A stretch of 44,175 nucleotides of DNA from Microbacterium ginsengisoli (lineage in GTDB: Bacteria; Actinomycetota; Actinomycetes; Actinomycetales; Microbacteriaceae), in NCBI RefSeq assembly GCF_000956535.1, contig NZ_JYIY01000061.1, positions 1-44,175 on the forward strand, written 5' to 3'. Numbering within the stretch: position 1 is the first letter of the stretch; each line of letters starts with the position of its first letter. Below are positions 21,615-31,346 of this stretch, in pieces. The notes under the pieces are model-generated. The model was not told the origin of the DNA. It worked only from the letters and a program-made list of their open reading frames with translations, and did not search any database. The translations under genes were made by a program, and so were the position numbers.

Positions 21615-23024
21615 GTGTCCGCCTCGCCCGACCGCCCCACCGTGCCGACCTGGCTCGAGGTGCCGCGCGACGCCAATGACCTGGCTGAGCGTGTGTGGCC
21701 GGCGTCGACGACACGGGATGCCGCGGGCGCGCTGCAGCTCGCGGGCGTCACCGCACCGGCGCTCGCGGCCCGCTTCGGCACCCCTCTCTACGTGATCGAC
21801 GAGGACGAGGTGCGGGGCCGTGCTTCCCGCACGCTCGCGGCTTTCACGGCGGCGGCCGCACGACACGGGGTGTCGGCGCGCGTCTACTACGCCGGCAAGG
21901 CGTTCCTGTCGACCGAGGTCGTGCGCTGGGTGACCCAGGAGGGTCTTGCCGTCGACGTGGCGAGCGAGGGTGAGCTCGCCGTCGCGCTCGCGGCCGGCGC
22001 GGACCCGTCCCGCATCGGCGTGCACGGCAACAACAAGTCCGTCGCGCAGCTGGAGCGCGCCGTCGCCGCGGGCGTCGGCTCGATCGTCCTCGACAGTCTC
22101 GAGGAGCTTGATCGGCTCAGCGCGATCGTCGCTCGCACCGGGGCGACCCAGCCGGTGCTCGTGCGGGTCGTGAGCGGTGTGCACGCCGAGACCCACGACT
22201 TCCTCGCGACCGCCCACGAGGACCAGAAGTTCGGCTTCGCCCTCGCCGATGCGCCGGCGGTCGTCGCCCGCATCCGTGCGACTGTGGGCCTGCAGTTCAT
22301 CGGACTGCACTGCCACATCGGCTCCCAGATCTTCGGGTCGGCCGGCTTCGCCGAGTCGGCCCGCCGTCTCGTGGCCGTGCACGCCGAGCTGCTCGCCGCC
22401 GGTGCCGTGCCCGTGCTGAACCTCGGTGGCGGGTTCGGCATCGCCTACACCCGGGTCGACGTGCCGAGCCCGATCGACGAGCTCGCGGAGCAGATCGTCG
22501 ACGGTGTCGCGCTGGCGTGCGCCGAGCGCGGCATCCCGATCCCCCACCTGGCCTTCGAGCCCGGACGCGCGATCGTCGGGCCCGCCGGCGTCACGCTGTA
22601 CACGGTCGGCACGGTCAAGCCCGTGCGGGTCTCCGACGACCTCACCCGCACCTACGTGAGCGTCGACGGCGGGATGAGCGACAACGCCCGCCCCGCGCTG
22701 TACGGCGCCCACTACTCCGCGCGACTCGCGAGCCGTGTGAGCAGCGCCGATGCGGCACTCGTACGTGTGGTGGGCATGCACTGCGAGTCCGGCGACATCG
22801 TCGTCGACGCCGAATACCTTCCCGGGGACGTCGCCGCCGACGACCTGCTGGCCGTGCCCGCGACAGGTGCCTACTGCTTCTCGCTCGCGAGCAACTACAA
22901 CTACGTGCCCCGCCCGCCCGTCGTCGCCGTGCGCGGCGGCGAGGCGCGCGTGATCGTGCGCGGAGAGACCATCGATGACCTCCTGGCGCGCGATGCCGGG
23001 GTCGCCCTCGAAAGGAACGCATGA
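21615..23024 (+). CDS. lysA: Diaminopimelate decarboxylase
   Basis: LysA decarboxylates meso-diaminopimelate to lysine using PLP. The 469-residue reading has the Schiff-base lysine in VYYAGKAFLS (about 98), HCHIGSQI, the phosphate-binding GGGFGIAY, EPGRAIVG and the substrate-binding CESGD near the C-terminus. GTG 21615 gives an N-terminus (SASPDRPTVPTWLEVP) like actinobacterial LysA, but no clear ribosome binding site precedes it; GTG 21543 in frame would add 24 residues. The stop overlaps the hom ATG as ATGA. It begins a lysine-threonine operon in which the DAP-to-lysine step and the homoserine branch are made together. Confidence 0.95.
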   Translation: MSASPDRPTVPTWLEVPRDANDLAERVWPASTTRDAAGALQLAGVTAPALAARFGTPLYVIDEDEVRGRASRTLAAFTAAAARHGVSARVYYAGKAFLSTEVVRWVTQEGLAVDVASEGELAVALAAGADPSRIGVHGNNKSVAQLERAVAAGVGSIVLDSLEELDRLSAIVARTGATQPVLVRVVSGVHAETHDFLATAHEDQKFGFALADAPAVVARIRATVGLQFIGLHCHIGSQIFGSAGFAESARRLVAVHAELLAAGAVPVLNLGGGFGIAYTRVDVPSPIDELAEQIVDGVALACAERGIPIPHLAFEPGRAIVGPAGVTLYTVGTVKPVRVSDDLTRTYVSVDGGMSDNARPALYGAHYSARLASRVSSADAALVRVVGMHCESGDIVVDAEYLPGDVAADDLLAVPATGAYCFSLASNYNYVPRPPVVAVRGGEARVIVRGETIDDLLARDAGVALERNA

Positions 23025-24346
23025 CCGACTACCGACTGCTGCGCGTCGCCCTGTTGGGCGCCGGCGCGGTGGGCAGCCAGGTGGCCGCCCTGCTGCTCAA
23101 GCACGCCGACGAGCTCGCCGACCGCGCGGGCGCCCGTCTCCAGCTCGCAGGGATCGCCGTGCGCAGCCTCGACGCCCCGCGCGACACGGAGCTCCCTCGC
23201 GAGTTGTTCACGACCGACGCGGCGAGCCTCATCGCCTCGAGCGACATCGTCATCGAGCTCATCGGCGGCATCGAGCCGGCCCGTGAACACATCCTGAGCG
23301 CGATCGGCTCGGGCGCGGACGTCGTCACCGCGAACAAGGCGCTGCTGGCCACCCACGGCCCCGAGATCTTCGAGGCCGCCGACCGCGTGGGCGCCTCGGT
23401 CTACTACGAGGCCGCCGCCGCCGGCGCCATCCCCATCATCCGTCCGCTGCGCGACTCGCTCGCGGGCGATCGCGTGCGACGCATCATGGGCATCGTCAAC
23501 GGCACGACGAACTACATCCTCGATCGCATGGACACCGAGGGTGCCGAATTCTCCGACGTGCTCGCCGACGCGCAGCGCTTGGGCTACGCCGAAGCCGACC
23601 CGACCGCCGACGTCGAGGGCTACGACGCCGCGCAGAAGGCCGCGATCCTCGCAAGCCTCGCCTTCCACACCGCCGTGCCGCTCGAGGCCGTGCACCGTGA
23701 GGGCATCACCGCCATCGACAAGTCGATCATGGATGCCGCGCGTCACGCCGGCTACGTCGTGAAGCTGCTCGCGGTGTGCGAGCGCCTCGACGGACAGGAC
23801 GACAGCCCGACCGGTGAGGCGATCTCGGTGCGCGTCTACCCGGCGCTCGTTCCCCGCAGCCACCCCCTCGCGAGCGTCCACGGCGCCAACAACGCCGTGT
23901 TCGTCGAGGCCGAGGCCGCCGGCCCTCTCATGTTCTACGGCGCCGGCGCCGGCGGCGTGCAGACCGCGTCCGCCGTGCTCGGCGACGTCGTGTCGGCCGC
24001 ACGCCGTCACATCGCCGGCGGTGTCGGCGTGGGGGAGTCCACGCGCGCCAACCTCCCCGTCGTCGAGGTCGGCCGCGTCGTGACCCGCTACCAGATCACG
24101 CTCGAGGTCGTCGACCAGCCGGGCGTCCTCTCCACCGTCGCCGGACTCCTCAGCGACGGCCACGTCTCGATCGCCACGGTCGAGCAGACCACCACCATCG
24201 GTGAATCGGATGCCGCGGCCACCGCGCGTCTGGTCATCGGCACGCACAAGGCCAAGGAGCAGGACCTGAGCGCCACCGTCGAACGACTCGCCGCGAGCGA
24301 GGTCGTCGCACGGGTGGTCTCGGTGCTGCGCGTCGAAGGGAACTGA
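23021..24346 (+). CDS. hom: Homoserine dehydrogenase
   Basis: A 441-residue NAD(P)-dependent enzyme that reduces aspartate semialdehyde to homoserine. It has the N-terminal dinucleotide loop [13 protein letters not shown] (about 12-24), the catalytic domain with [21 protein letters not shown] and [14 protein letters not shown](K-equivalent) segments, and a C-terminal ACT domain (about 350-430, [20 protein letters not shown]), which in this family gives feedback control by threonine. ATG 23021 overlaps the lysA stop. Only 1 nt separates its stop from thrC. Confidence 0.97.
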   Translation: MTDYRLLRVALLGAGAVGSQVAALLLKHADELADRAGARLQLAGIAVRSLDAPRDTELPRELFTTDAASLIASSDIVIELIGGIEPAREHILSAIGSGADVVTANKALLATHGPEIFEAADRVGASVYYEAAAAGAIPIIRPLRDSLAGDRVRRIMGIVNGTTNYILDRMDTEGAEFSDVLADAQRLGYAEADPTADVEGYDAAQKAAILASLAFHTAVPLEAVHREGITAIDKSIMDAARHAGYVVKLLAVCERLDGQDDSPTGEAISVRVYPALVPRSHPLASVHGANNAVFVEAEAAGPLMFYGAGAGGVQTASAVLGDVVSAARRHIAGGVGVGESTRANLPVVEVGRVVTRYQITLEVVDQPGVLSTVAGLLSDGHVSIATVEQTTTIGESDAAATARLVIGTHKAKEQDLSATVERLAASEVVARVVSVLRVEGN

Positions 24347-24347
24347 C

Positions 24348-25436
24348 ATGGCACACGTCTGGCGCGGAGTCCTGCGCGAATACGCCGACCGCCTCGGGGT
24401 GACCGAGGCATCCACCGTCGTCACGCTCGGGGAAGGCGGCACGCCGCTCATCCCGGCCCAGGCGCTGTCCCAGCGCACGGGCGCCGACGTCTGGGTGAAG
24501 TTCGAGGGCATGAACCCGACCGGCTCCTTCAAGGACCGCGGCATGACCGTCGCGCTCTCCCGCGCCGTCGAGCACGGCGCGAAGGCCGTCATCTGCGCGT
24601 CGACGGGGAACACGTCCGCGTCGGCCGCGGCCTACGCGGCGCACGCCGGCATCACCGCCGCCGTGCTCGTGCCCGAGGGCAAGATCGCGATGGGCAAGCT
24701 CAGCCAGGCGGTCGCCCACGGCGGGCGCCTCATCCAGGTGCGCGGCAACTTCGACGACTGCCTCGAGATCGCCCGCGAGCTCGCAGCGCACTACCCGGTG
24801 CACCTCGTGAACTCCGTCAACCCCGACCGCATCGACGGCCAGAAGACCGCGGCCTACGAGGTCGTCTCGCAGCTCGGCGACGCCCCGGACTTCCACTTCA
24901 TCCCGGTCGGCAACGCCGGAAACTACACGGCCTACACCCGCGGCTACCGTGAGGAGGCCGACCGCGGTGTCTCGACCCGCGTGCCGCGCATGTTCGGGTT
25001 CCAGGCCGAGGGCTCTGCGCCGCTCGTGCGGGGCGAGGTCGTGAAGAACCCCGAGACGGTGGCGAGCGCCATCCGCATCGGCAACCCCGCCTCCTGGGAC
25101 TTCGCGATCGAGGCGCGAGAGGCCACCGACGGCTACTTCGGCGCGATCGACGACGCACGGATCCTCGCGGCGCAGAAGCTCCTCGCCGAGACCGCGGGCG
25201 TGTTCGTCGAGCCGGCCTCCGCGATCAGCGTCGCGGGCCTGCTCGACCGTGCCGAGGCGGGCGTCATCCCCGCCGGCGCGCGTGTCGTGCTCACCGTCAC
25301 CGGCCACGGGCTCAAGGACCCCCAGTGGGTGCTCAAGGGCGCGGACGGCGTCGACGTGACCCCCACGGTCGTCGACGCGGCGACCAGCGAGGTCGCCTCG
25401 GTGCTCGGCCTCGCGCCCGCCGAGGCATCCGCGTGA
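24348..25436 (+). CDS. thrC: Threonine synthase
   Basis: A 362-residue PLP enzyme that converts O-phosphohomoserine to threonine. The Schiff-base lysine is in [11 protein letters not shown] (about 62), followed by [14 protein letters not shown] and the phosphate-binding [11 protein letters not shown]. Short N-terminal region as in the actinobacterial/Bacillus type. The ATG at 24348 begins 1 nt after the hom stop. Its stop codon TGA overlaps the GTG of thrB. Confidence 0.97.
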   Translation: MAHVWRGVLREYADRLGVTEASTVVTLGEGGTPLIPAQALSQRTGADVWVKFEGMNPTGSFKDRGMTVALSRAVEHGAKAVICASTGNTSASAAAYAAHAGITAAVLVPEGKIAMGKLSQAVAHGGRLIQVRGNFDDCLEIARELAAHYPVHLVNSVNPDRIDGQKTAAYEVVSQLGDAPDFHFIPVGNAGNYTAYTRGYREEADRGVSTRVPRMFGFQAEGSAPLVRGEVVKNPETVASAIRIGNPASWDFAIEAREATDGYFGAIDDARILAAQKLLAETAGVFVEPASAISVAGLLDRAEAGVIPAGARVVLTVTGHGLKDPQWVLKGADGVDVTPTVVDAATSEVASVLGLAPAEASA

Positions 25437-26368
25437 GCGTGCCCCCGGGCCGTCGCGCCGTCGTCCGCGTGCCGGCGACGAGCGCGAACCTCGGCCCGGG
25501 CTTCGACACGCTCGGCCTCGCGCTGAGCGTCTACGACGAGGTGACGGTCACAGCTCTCGCCGACGACCGCCTCGAGATCGAGGTCACCGGCGCGGGCGCG
25601 GACGGCGTGCCGCGGGATGCCTCGCATCTCGTCGTGCGTGCGATGGCCTACGCGTTCGAGGCCGTGTCGCGCACGCTGCCCGGCATCCGGCTCGAGGCCC
25701 ACAACGTCATCCCCCACGGCCGCGGCATGGGGTCCTCCGGCGCCGCGGTGGTGTCGGGCCTGCTCGCCGCGAAGGGCCTGCTCGAGGGTGACGTCGAGCT
25801 CGGCCCCGACCTGCTGCTGCGCCTCGCGACCGAGCTCGAGGGGCACCCCGACAACGTCGCGCCGGCGTTGTTCGGCGGCCTCACGATCGCCTGGGTCGAC
25901 GAGCTCGGTCCGCAGCACAAGAAGCTGCTCGTGCACCGCGGCGTCTCGCCGATCGTGTTCGTGCCCGAGTTCACCATGTCGACGTCCGTGGCGCGCTCCC
26001 TGCAGCCGCTGCAGGTGTCGCGCGAGGACGCGGTGTTCAACGTGTCCCGCTCGGCGCTGCTGATCGCCGCGCTGACCCAGAGCCCCGAGCTGCTGATGGC
26101 CGCCACCGAGGACAAGCTGCACCAGAACTACCGGGCCGCAGCGATGCCGGAGACCGATCTCCTCGTGCGCGAGCTGCGCGCGGCGGGGTTCCCCGCCGTC
26201 GTGTCGGGGGCGGGCCCGAGCGTGCTCGTGCTCGCCGACGGCCCGGGCCGTCGCCTCGAAGCGGCGGCCCTCGCCGCGACGCGCACCGAAACGCCGTGGG
26301 AGGCGCTCATGCTGGCCGTCGATGTGAGGGGTGGTACAGTGAACACCGACGCGGAGGGTGCCTCGTAA
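25433..26368 (+). CDS. thrB: Homoserine kinase
   Basis: A GHMP-family kinase of 311 residues that phosphorylates homoserine, supplying the ThrC substrate. Motif 1 is [16 protein letters not shown] (about 14-29), the ATP loop is [16 protein letters not shown] (about 98-113), and motif 3 is [12 protein letters not shown] (about 256-267). I chose GTG 25433, which overlaps the thrC stop as GTGA; GTG 25439 two codons later is also possible. It is the last gene of the operon. Confidence 0.95.
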   Translation: MSVPPGRRAVVRVPATSANLGPGFDTLGLALSVYDEVTVTALADDRLEIEVTGAGADGVPRDASHLVVRAMAYAFEAVSRTLPGIRLEAHNVIPHGRGMGSSGAAVVSGLLAAKGLLEGDVELGPDLLLRLATELEGHPDNVAPALFGGLTIAWVDELGPQHKKLLVHRGVSPIVFVPEFTMSTSVARSLQPLQVSREDAVFNVSRSALLIAALTQSPELLMAATEDKLHQNYRAAAMPETDLLVRELRAAGFPAVVSGAGPSVLVLADGPGRRLEAAALAATRTETPWEALMLAVDVRGGTVNTDAEGAS

Positions 26369-26533
26369 CGTCGTTTACACGGCCTCCGTCGCAATCTGCG
26401 AAACCGCGCGATCCCTGAAATCCGATTTCCGAGCCACGCTCGATCGGTCCCGAGGATCCTCTTCGGGTGGGCGGATGTCTCTCTGTCGATGTCCGTAGTC
26501 GTCGCGCGCCCCATCCTCTACAAGGGAGTACTC
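26369..26533 (+). other. thrB-rho intergenic leader
   Basis: A 165-nt non-coding stretch. It holds the 10-nt palindrome GAGGATCCTC within CCCGAGGATCCTCTTCGGG (about 26448-26466), which can fold as a short hairpin, and the AAGGGAGT ribosome binding site of rho. No clear -10 was recognised. An attenuation leader for rho autoregulation is possible but not shown. Confidence 0.35.
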
Positions 26534-28459
26534 GTGGAGTCCATCTCCGAGATCCAGACCGAAGACAACACCACCCCGGCCGACGCGGCGCTGCCGTTCG
26601 AGGGCCCCGACATCGAGGTGCCGAGCGACCAGCCGGCGCCGGCCGATGCCACCCCCGCGGAGGCCGACGCGCCCGCTGCCGAGGCCGACGCACCCGCGCG
26701 CAAGACGGCCCGTAAGCCCGCCCGCCGCCGCGTCTCGGCACTCGCCGCCGACCTCGGCGTCGACGCCAAGACCGTCATCGCTCGCGCCGCCGAGCTCGGT
26801 GCGAGCCTGAAGAGCGCGCAGTCGGCCGTCGACGACGACCTCGCTGCGCAGCTCACCGCATCCTTCGCCGAGCCCGCTGACGCCGCCGCGGTCGAGCCGG
26901 CAGCGGTCGACACCGTCGAGGGTGACCTGGCCACCGAGGGGGATGCCGCGGCATCCGCCGCCGACGAGGCGCCGGCCGACGCCGCCGCGGCCGGTGAGAC
27001 CGAGGGCGCCGAGCAGGCCGACGGCGAGCCCGCCGAGGGCGAGCAGCCCACCGGCAGCCGTCGCAGCCGTAGCCGCAACCGGAACCGCAACCGCAACCGC
27101 AACGCCAACGGCGGCGAGCAGGGCCAGGCGCCCGCCGCGAGCGAGTCCTCGGACGACGCGCAGGCCGCCCCGGCGATCGCCGGCGGCGCGCAGACCCCCG
27201 CCCAGAGCCGCAACCGCCAGCGCAACAAGCGCCGCGGTCAGGGCCAGACCGGTGACGAGTTCGAGACCGAGATCGGCGAAGACGACGTGCTGCTGCCGAT
27301 CGCCGGCATCCTCGACGTGCTCGACAACTACGCCTTCGTGCGCACGACCGGCTACCTTCCCGGCCCGAGCGACGTCTACGTCTCGCTCGGCCAGGTCAAG
27401 AAGTACAACCTGCGCAAGGGTGACGCGATCGTCGGCGCGATCAAGCAGCCGCGCGAGAACGAGGCACCCAGCCGCCAGAAGTACAACGCCCTCGTCAAGG
27501 TGGACTCGGTCAACGGCCTCGCCCCCGACGACGCCGAGAACCGCGTCGAGTTCGGCAAGCTCACCCCGCTCTATCCGCAGGAGCGCCTGCGTCTCGAGAC
27601 GGCGCCGGAGAAGCTCACGCAGCGCATCATCGACCTGGTCGCCCCCATCGGCAAGGGTCAGCGCGGCCTGATCGTCGCGCCCCCGAAGGCGGGCAAGACG
27701 ATCGTGCTGCAGCAGATCGCGAACGCGATCGCGACCAACAACCCCGAGGTCCACCTCATGGTCGTGCTCGTCGACGAGCGGCCCGAAGAGGTCACCGACA
27801 TGCAGCGGACGGTCCGCGGCGAGGTCATCGCCTCGACCTTCGACCGTCCCGCCGAAGACCACACCACCGTCGCCGAGCTCGCCATCGAGCGCGCCAAGCG
27901 CCTCGTCGAGCTCGGTCGCGACGTCGTCGTTCTGCTCGACTCGATCACCCGTCTCGGCCGCGCCTACAACGTCTCAGCGCCCACGAGCGGCCGCGTGCTC
28001 TCGGGCGGTGTGGACGCCTCGGCGCTGTACCCGCCCAAGCGCTTCTTCGGCGCGGCGCGCAACATCGAGAACGGCGGCTCGCTGACGATCCTCGCGACGG
28101 CGCTCGTCGAGACCGGCTCCAAGATGGACGACGTCATCTTCGAGGAGTTCAAGGGCACCGGCAACAGCGAGCTGCGCCTCTCGCGCCAGCTCGCCGACAA
28201 GCGCATCTTCCCGGCCGTCGACGTGAACGCGTCGAGCACGCGCCGCGAGGAGATGCTGCTGTCGGCCGACGAGGTCAAGATCACGTGGAAGCTGCGCCGC
28301 GCACTCGCCGGCCTCGACGCCCAGCAGGCGCTCGAGGTCGTGCTCGGCAAGCTCAAGGAGACGCAGTCGAACGTCGAGTTCCTCGTGCAGATGCAGAAGT
28401 CGATCCCGGCGCCCGCCGGTGGCGGCCACTCGCACGGACACGAGAACAACATCCGCTGA
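26534..28459 (+). CDS. rho: Transcription termination factor Rho
   Basis: A 641-residue Rho, the hexameric RNA helicase that terminates transcription. The catalytic C-terminal two thirds carry the cold-shock-like RNA-binding domain (about 250-330; VLLPIAGILDVLDNYAFVR), Walker A GLIVAPPKAGKTIVLQ (about 377-392), Walker B VVVLLDSITRLGRA, and the DVNASSTRREEML segment. The N-terminal 250 residues are Ala/Glu/Pro-rich and then Arg/Asn-rich (RNRNRNRNRN), as often in actinobacterial Rho. In place of the usual Rho_N helical domain, residues about 64-111 look like an IF2 N-terminal domain. The GTG at 26534 has AAGGGAGT upstream; an ATG 45 nt earlier was rejected for lack of a ribosome binding site. 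Confidence 0.95.
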   Translation: MESISEIQTEDNTTPADAALPFEGPDIEVPSDQPAPADATPAEADAPAAEADAPARKTARKPARRRVSALAADLGVDAKTVIARAAELGASLKSAQSAVDDDLAAQLTASFAEPADAAAVEPAAVDTVEGDLATEGDAAASAADEAPADAAAAGETEGAEQADGEPAEGEQPTGSRRSRSRNRNRNRNRNANGGEQGQAPAASESSDDAQAAPAIAGGAQTPAQSRNRQRNKRRGQGQTGDEFETEIGEDDVLLPIAGILDVLDNYAFVRTTGYLPGPSDVYVSLGQVKKYNLRKGDAIVGAIKQPRENEAPSRQKYNALVKVDSVNGLAPDDAENRVEFGKLTPLYPQERLRLETAPEKLTQRIIDLVAPIGKGQRGLIVAPPKAGKTIVLQQIANAIATNNPEVHLMVVLVDERPEEVTDMQRTVRGEVIASTFDRPAEDHTTVAELAIERAKRLVELGRDVVVLLDSITRLGRAYNVSAPTSGRVLSGGVDASALYPPKRFFGAARNIENGGSLTILATALVETGSKMDDVIFEEFKGTGNSELRLSRQLADKRIFPAVDVNASSTRREEMLLSADEVKITWKLRRALAGLDAQQALEVVLGKLKETQSNVEFLVQMQKSIPAPAGGGHSHGHENNIR

Positions 28460-28471
28460 TCCGGGTTCGCC

Positions 28472-29563
28472 GTGGCTGAACCCGCGATGTTCGACTCGGT
28501 CCGCCAGCTGATCGACGAGCACAAGGCCGTCCAGGAGGAGCTCTCCGACCCGGCCGTGCACGCCGATGCGGCGCGCGCGAAGCGCGTCAACCGGCGCTAC
28601 GCCGAGCTGTCGAAGATCGTGCACGCCTACGAGGCGTGGGGCGCGGCATCCGATGATCTGGATGCCGCGCGCGAGCTCGCCCGCGAGGACGACGCCTTCG
28701 CGGCGGAGGTCCCGGCGCTGCAGGAGCGCCTGGCGACCCTGCAGGAGCGCCTGCGACGCCTGCTGATTCCGCGTGATCCCGACGATGCGCGCGACGTGAT
28801 CATGGAGATCAAGCAGGGCGAGGGCGGCGCGGAGAGCGCGCTGTTCGCCGCCGACCTGCTGCGTATGTACCTGCAGTACGCCGCCTCGATGGGGTGGAAG
28901 ACCGAACTGCTCGAGCGCAACGAGTCCGACCTCGGCGGTTACAAGGACGTGCAGGTCGCGATCAAGGGCGCGGCCGGCGACCCGTCGCAGGGCGTGTGGG
29001 CGCATCTGAAGTACGAGGGCGGGGTGCACCGCGTCCAGCGGGTTCCGGCGACCGAGTCACAGGGACGCATCCACACCTCGACGACCGGGGTGCTGGTGTT
29101 CCCTGAGGTCGACGAGCCCGAAGAGATCCACATCGACGCGAACGACCTGAAGATCGACGTCTTCCGGTCGTCGGGGCCGGGGGGTCAGTCGGTGAACACG
29201 ACCGACTCAGCGGTACGCATCACCCACCTCCCGACAGGCATCGTCGTCTCGATGCAGAACGAGAAGAGCCAGCTGCAGAACCGCGAGGCGGGAATGCGCG
29301 TGCTGCGGGCACGCCTGCTCGCCCAGCAGCAGGAGGAGCTTGCGGCGGCCGCCTCCGACGCGCGTCGATCGCAGATCCGCGGCATGGACCGCTCGGAGCG
29401 CATCCGCACGTACAACTTCCCCGAGAACCGCATCGCCGATCACCGCACCGGCTACAAGGCGTACAACCTCGACCAGGTGATGGACGGCGCCCTCGCGCCG
29501 GTCATCGACGCGTGCATCGCCGCGGACGAGGAAGAGCGTCTCGCGGCCCTCGCCGCGGACTGA
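28472..29563 (+). CDS. prfA: Peptide chain release factor 1
   Basis: RF1 recognises UAA and UAG and releases the finished peptide. The 363-residue protein has the coiled N-terminal domain 1, the catalytic GGQ at residues 237-239 in [20 protein letters not shown], and the [20 protein letters not shown]-terminal segment. The GTG start lies 12 nt after the rho stop. The glutamine of GGQ is the substrate of PrmC, whose gene lies 1.8 kb downstream, with the oppositely oriented cysK-cysE pair between. Confidence 0.97.
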   Translation: MAEPAMFDSVRQLIDEHKAVQEELSDPAVHADAARAKRVNRRYAELSKIVHAYEAWGAASDDLDAARELAREDDAFAAEVPALQERLATLQERLRRLLIPRDPDDARDVIMEIKQGEGGAESALFAADLLRMYLQYAASMGWKTELLERNESDLGGYKDVQVAIKGAAGDPSQGVWAHLKYEGGVHRVQRVPATESQGRIHTSTTGVLVFPEVDEPEEIHIDANDLKIDVFRSSGPGGQSVNTTDSAVRITHLPTGIVVSMQNEKSQLQNREAGMRVLRARLLAQQQEELAAAASDARRSQIRGMDRSERIRTYNFPENRIADHRTGYKAYNLDQVMDGALAPVIDACIAADEEERLAALAAD

Positions 29564-29685
29564 TCACACGCCGCGCCGACCGCGCCCGCTGCGCACCCAT
29601 GCGCACCTCGCGCCGTGCGCGGTCACGCCGCGCCCCACCTCGGGCCGCGTCATCCGCGACCTCGTCGCCGTCCCCGCGGGCCGTG

Positions 29686-30264
29686 TCAGATGTGGTACTC
29701 GGGCGTGGTCAGGATGCTGCGCGTGTCGTCGCCGTCGCGGCGCGGGCGCGCCTTGGCGGGGATGCCGACGATCACGGAGTCGTCGGGCGCGTCGCGCGTC
29801 ACGACGGCGTTCGCGCCGATCACGGATCCCGCACCGATGCGCACCGGCCCGAGCACCTTCGCGCCCGCGCCGATCGCCACTCCGTCGCCGATCGTGGGGT
29901 GTCGCTTGCCGGCGTCGCGCGTGCGACCGCCGAGGGTGACCCCGTGGTAGAGCAGCACGTCGTCGCCGACCTCGGCCGTCTCGCCGATGACGACGCCCAT
30001 GCCGTGGTCGATGAACAGGCGCCGGCCGATCGTGGCGCCCGGGTGGATCTCGATGCCGGTGAGCCAGCGGGTCAGCTGCGAGCCGGCGCGGGCGAGGAAG
30101 CGCACCCGGCGCACCCACAGCGCATGCCACACGCGGTGCGACCACACCGCGTGCAGCCCGGGATAGAGCAGCGCGATCTCGAGGGAGGAGCGGGCGGCGG
30201 GGTCGCGGAGGCGGGCGGCCGCGAGATCCTCCCGCAGCCGCCGCAGCATCCCGCCGCCCGTCAT
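29686..30264 (-). CDS. cysE: Serine O-acetyltransferase
   Basis: A 192-residue short-form CysE (EpsC type) that acetylates serine for cysteine synthesis. The left-handed beta-helix has hexapeptide repeats from about 70 ([31 protein letters not shown]), with the catalytic His/Asp in IDHGMG and the YHGVTLGG and IVGIPAK signatures. The start ATG at 30264 is separated from the cysK stop by one base (TGA-G-ATG), so they form one operon. The gene converges with prfA. Confidence 0.95.
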   Translation of the reverse strand: MTGGGMLRRLREDLAAARLRDPAARSSLEIALLYPGLHAVWSHRVWHALWVRRVRFLARAGSQLTRWLTGIEIHPGATIGRRLFIDHGMGVVIGETAEVGDDVLLYHGVTLGGRTRDAGKRHPTIGDGVAIGAGAKVLGPVRIGAGSVIGANAVVTRDAPDDSVIVGIPAKARPRRDGDDTRSILTTPEYHI

Positions 30265-30265
30265 C

Positions 30266-31204
30266 TCACTCCTCGCGCAGGTGCTCGTAGAGCGCGGTCG
30301 AGAGGTAGCGCTCGCCGTTGGACGGGATGATCACGACGATGTTCTTGCCGGCGGCCTCGGGGCGCGCAGCGATCTGCTGGGCGGCCCAGAGCGCCGCACC
30401 CGACGACATGCCGACGAGGATGCCCTCGCGGGCACCGGCCTCGCGGGCGACACGGATCGCATCGTCGAACTCGACGTCGATGACCTCGTCGATGATCTCG
30501 CGGTTGAGGATCGCGGGCACGAAGTTCGGGCCGATGCCCTGGATCTTGTGCGGTCCCGGGTGGCCCTTGGTGAGGATGGGGGAGTCGGCCGGCTCGACGG
30601 CGATGACCTTCGCGCCGGGCACGCGCTCCTTGAGCACCTCGCCGACGCCGGTGATGGTGCCGCCGGTGCCGATGCCGGCGACGAAGTAGTCGACCTGGCC
30701 GTCGGTGTCGCGCAGGATCTCCTCCGCGGTGGTCTTGCGGTGGATCGCGGGGTTCGCCTCGTTCTCGAACTGGCGGGCCCACACGGCGCCGGGGGTCTCG
30801 GCGACGATGCGCTTCGCCTCTTCGACGGCGAACGACATGCCCTTGGTGGGGTCGGTGAGCACGAGCTCGGCGCCGAACGCCTTGAGCAGCAGGCGGCGCT
30901 CCTTCGACATCGACGCGGGCATCGTGATGATGACGCGGTAGCCGCGGGCGGCGCCGACCATGGCGAGGGCGATGCCGGTGTTGCCGCTCGTGGACTCGAC
31001 GATCGTTCCGCCGGGCGTGAGTTCGCCGGAGGCCTCGGCGGCGTCGACGATCGCGATGCCGAGGCGGTCCTTCACGCTGGATGCGGGGTTGTAGAACTCG
31101 AGCTTGCCGAGGATGTGGCCGCCGAGGCCTTCGCCGATGCGGCTGAACCGCACGAGCGGCGTGTTGCCGAACGCGCTGGTGATGTCGTCGTGGATCGCGG
31201 GCAT
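30266..31204 (-). CDS. cysK: O-acetylserine sulfhydrylase (cysteine synthase A)
   Basis: A 312-residue PLP enzyme that makes cysteine from O-acetylserine and sulfide. The Schiff-base lysine is in [13 protein letters not shown] (about 44), followed by the substrate loop [11 protein letters not shown] (about 71-81) and the phosphate-binding [15 protein letters not shown] (about 180). The C-terminal [17 protein letters not shown] segment (here [14 protein letters not shown]) is canonical. The ATG at 31204 has AGAAGG upstream; the longer reading is rejected. First gene of the cysK-cysE operon, divergent from prmC. Confidence 0.97.
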   Translation of the reverse strand: MPAIHDDITSAFGNTPLVRFSRIGEGLGGHILGKLEFYNPASSVKDRLGIAIVDAAEASGELTPGGTIVESTSGNTGIALAMVGAARGYRVIITMPASMSKERRLLLKAFGAELVLTDPTKGMSFAVEEAKRIVAETPGAVWARQFENEANPAIHRKTTAEEILRDTDGQVDYFVAGIGTGGTITGVGEVLKERVPGAKVIAVEPADSPILTKGHPGPHKIQGIGPNFVPAILNREIIDEVIDVEFDDAIRVAREAGAREGILVGMSSGAALWAAQQIAARPEAAGKNIVVIIPSNGERYLSTALYEHLREE

Positions 31205-31329
31205 GTCGGGGCTGCCTTCTCTCGCTGGTTCCCTGTCGTCGCGCGTCTGCGCGCGCACCGCGCCCAGCCTATGCGAGCGGATGCGATGAGGAGGCTGTGT
31301 GACGGGAGCCGGGTCGGCGGTGCGGCCGA

Positions 31330-31335
31330 TAAACT
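31330..31335 (+). promoter_or_regulatory. Candidate -10 element of prmC
   Basis: TAAACT followed by GGGAGGCGCCC and the ATG at 31347. The spacing predicts a very short leader. The element also supports ATG 31347 over the upstream in-frame GTG 31299. Confidence 0.4.
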
Positions 31336-31346
31336 GGGAGGCGCCC

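Noticed and set aside
27061..27110. Short tandem repeats in rho (CGCAACC-like)
   Set aside because: They encode the Arg/Asn-repeat linker common in actinobacterial Rho and are not a CRISPR or mobile repeat.
29564..29685. 122-nt gap between prfA and cysE as a possible small RNA or terminator
   Set aside because: GC-rich with no clear long stem, no promoter-like element and no ORF that stands out.
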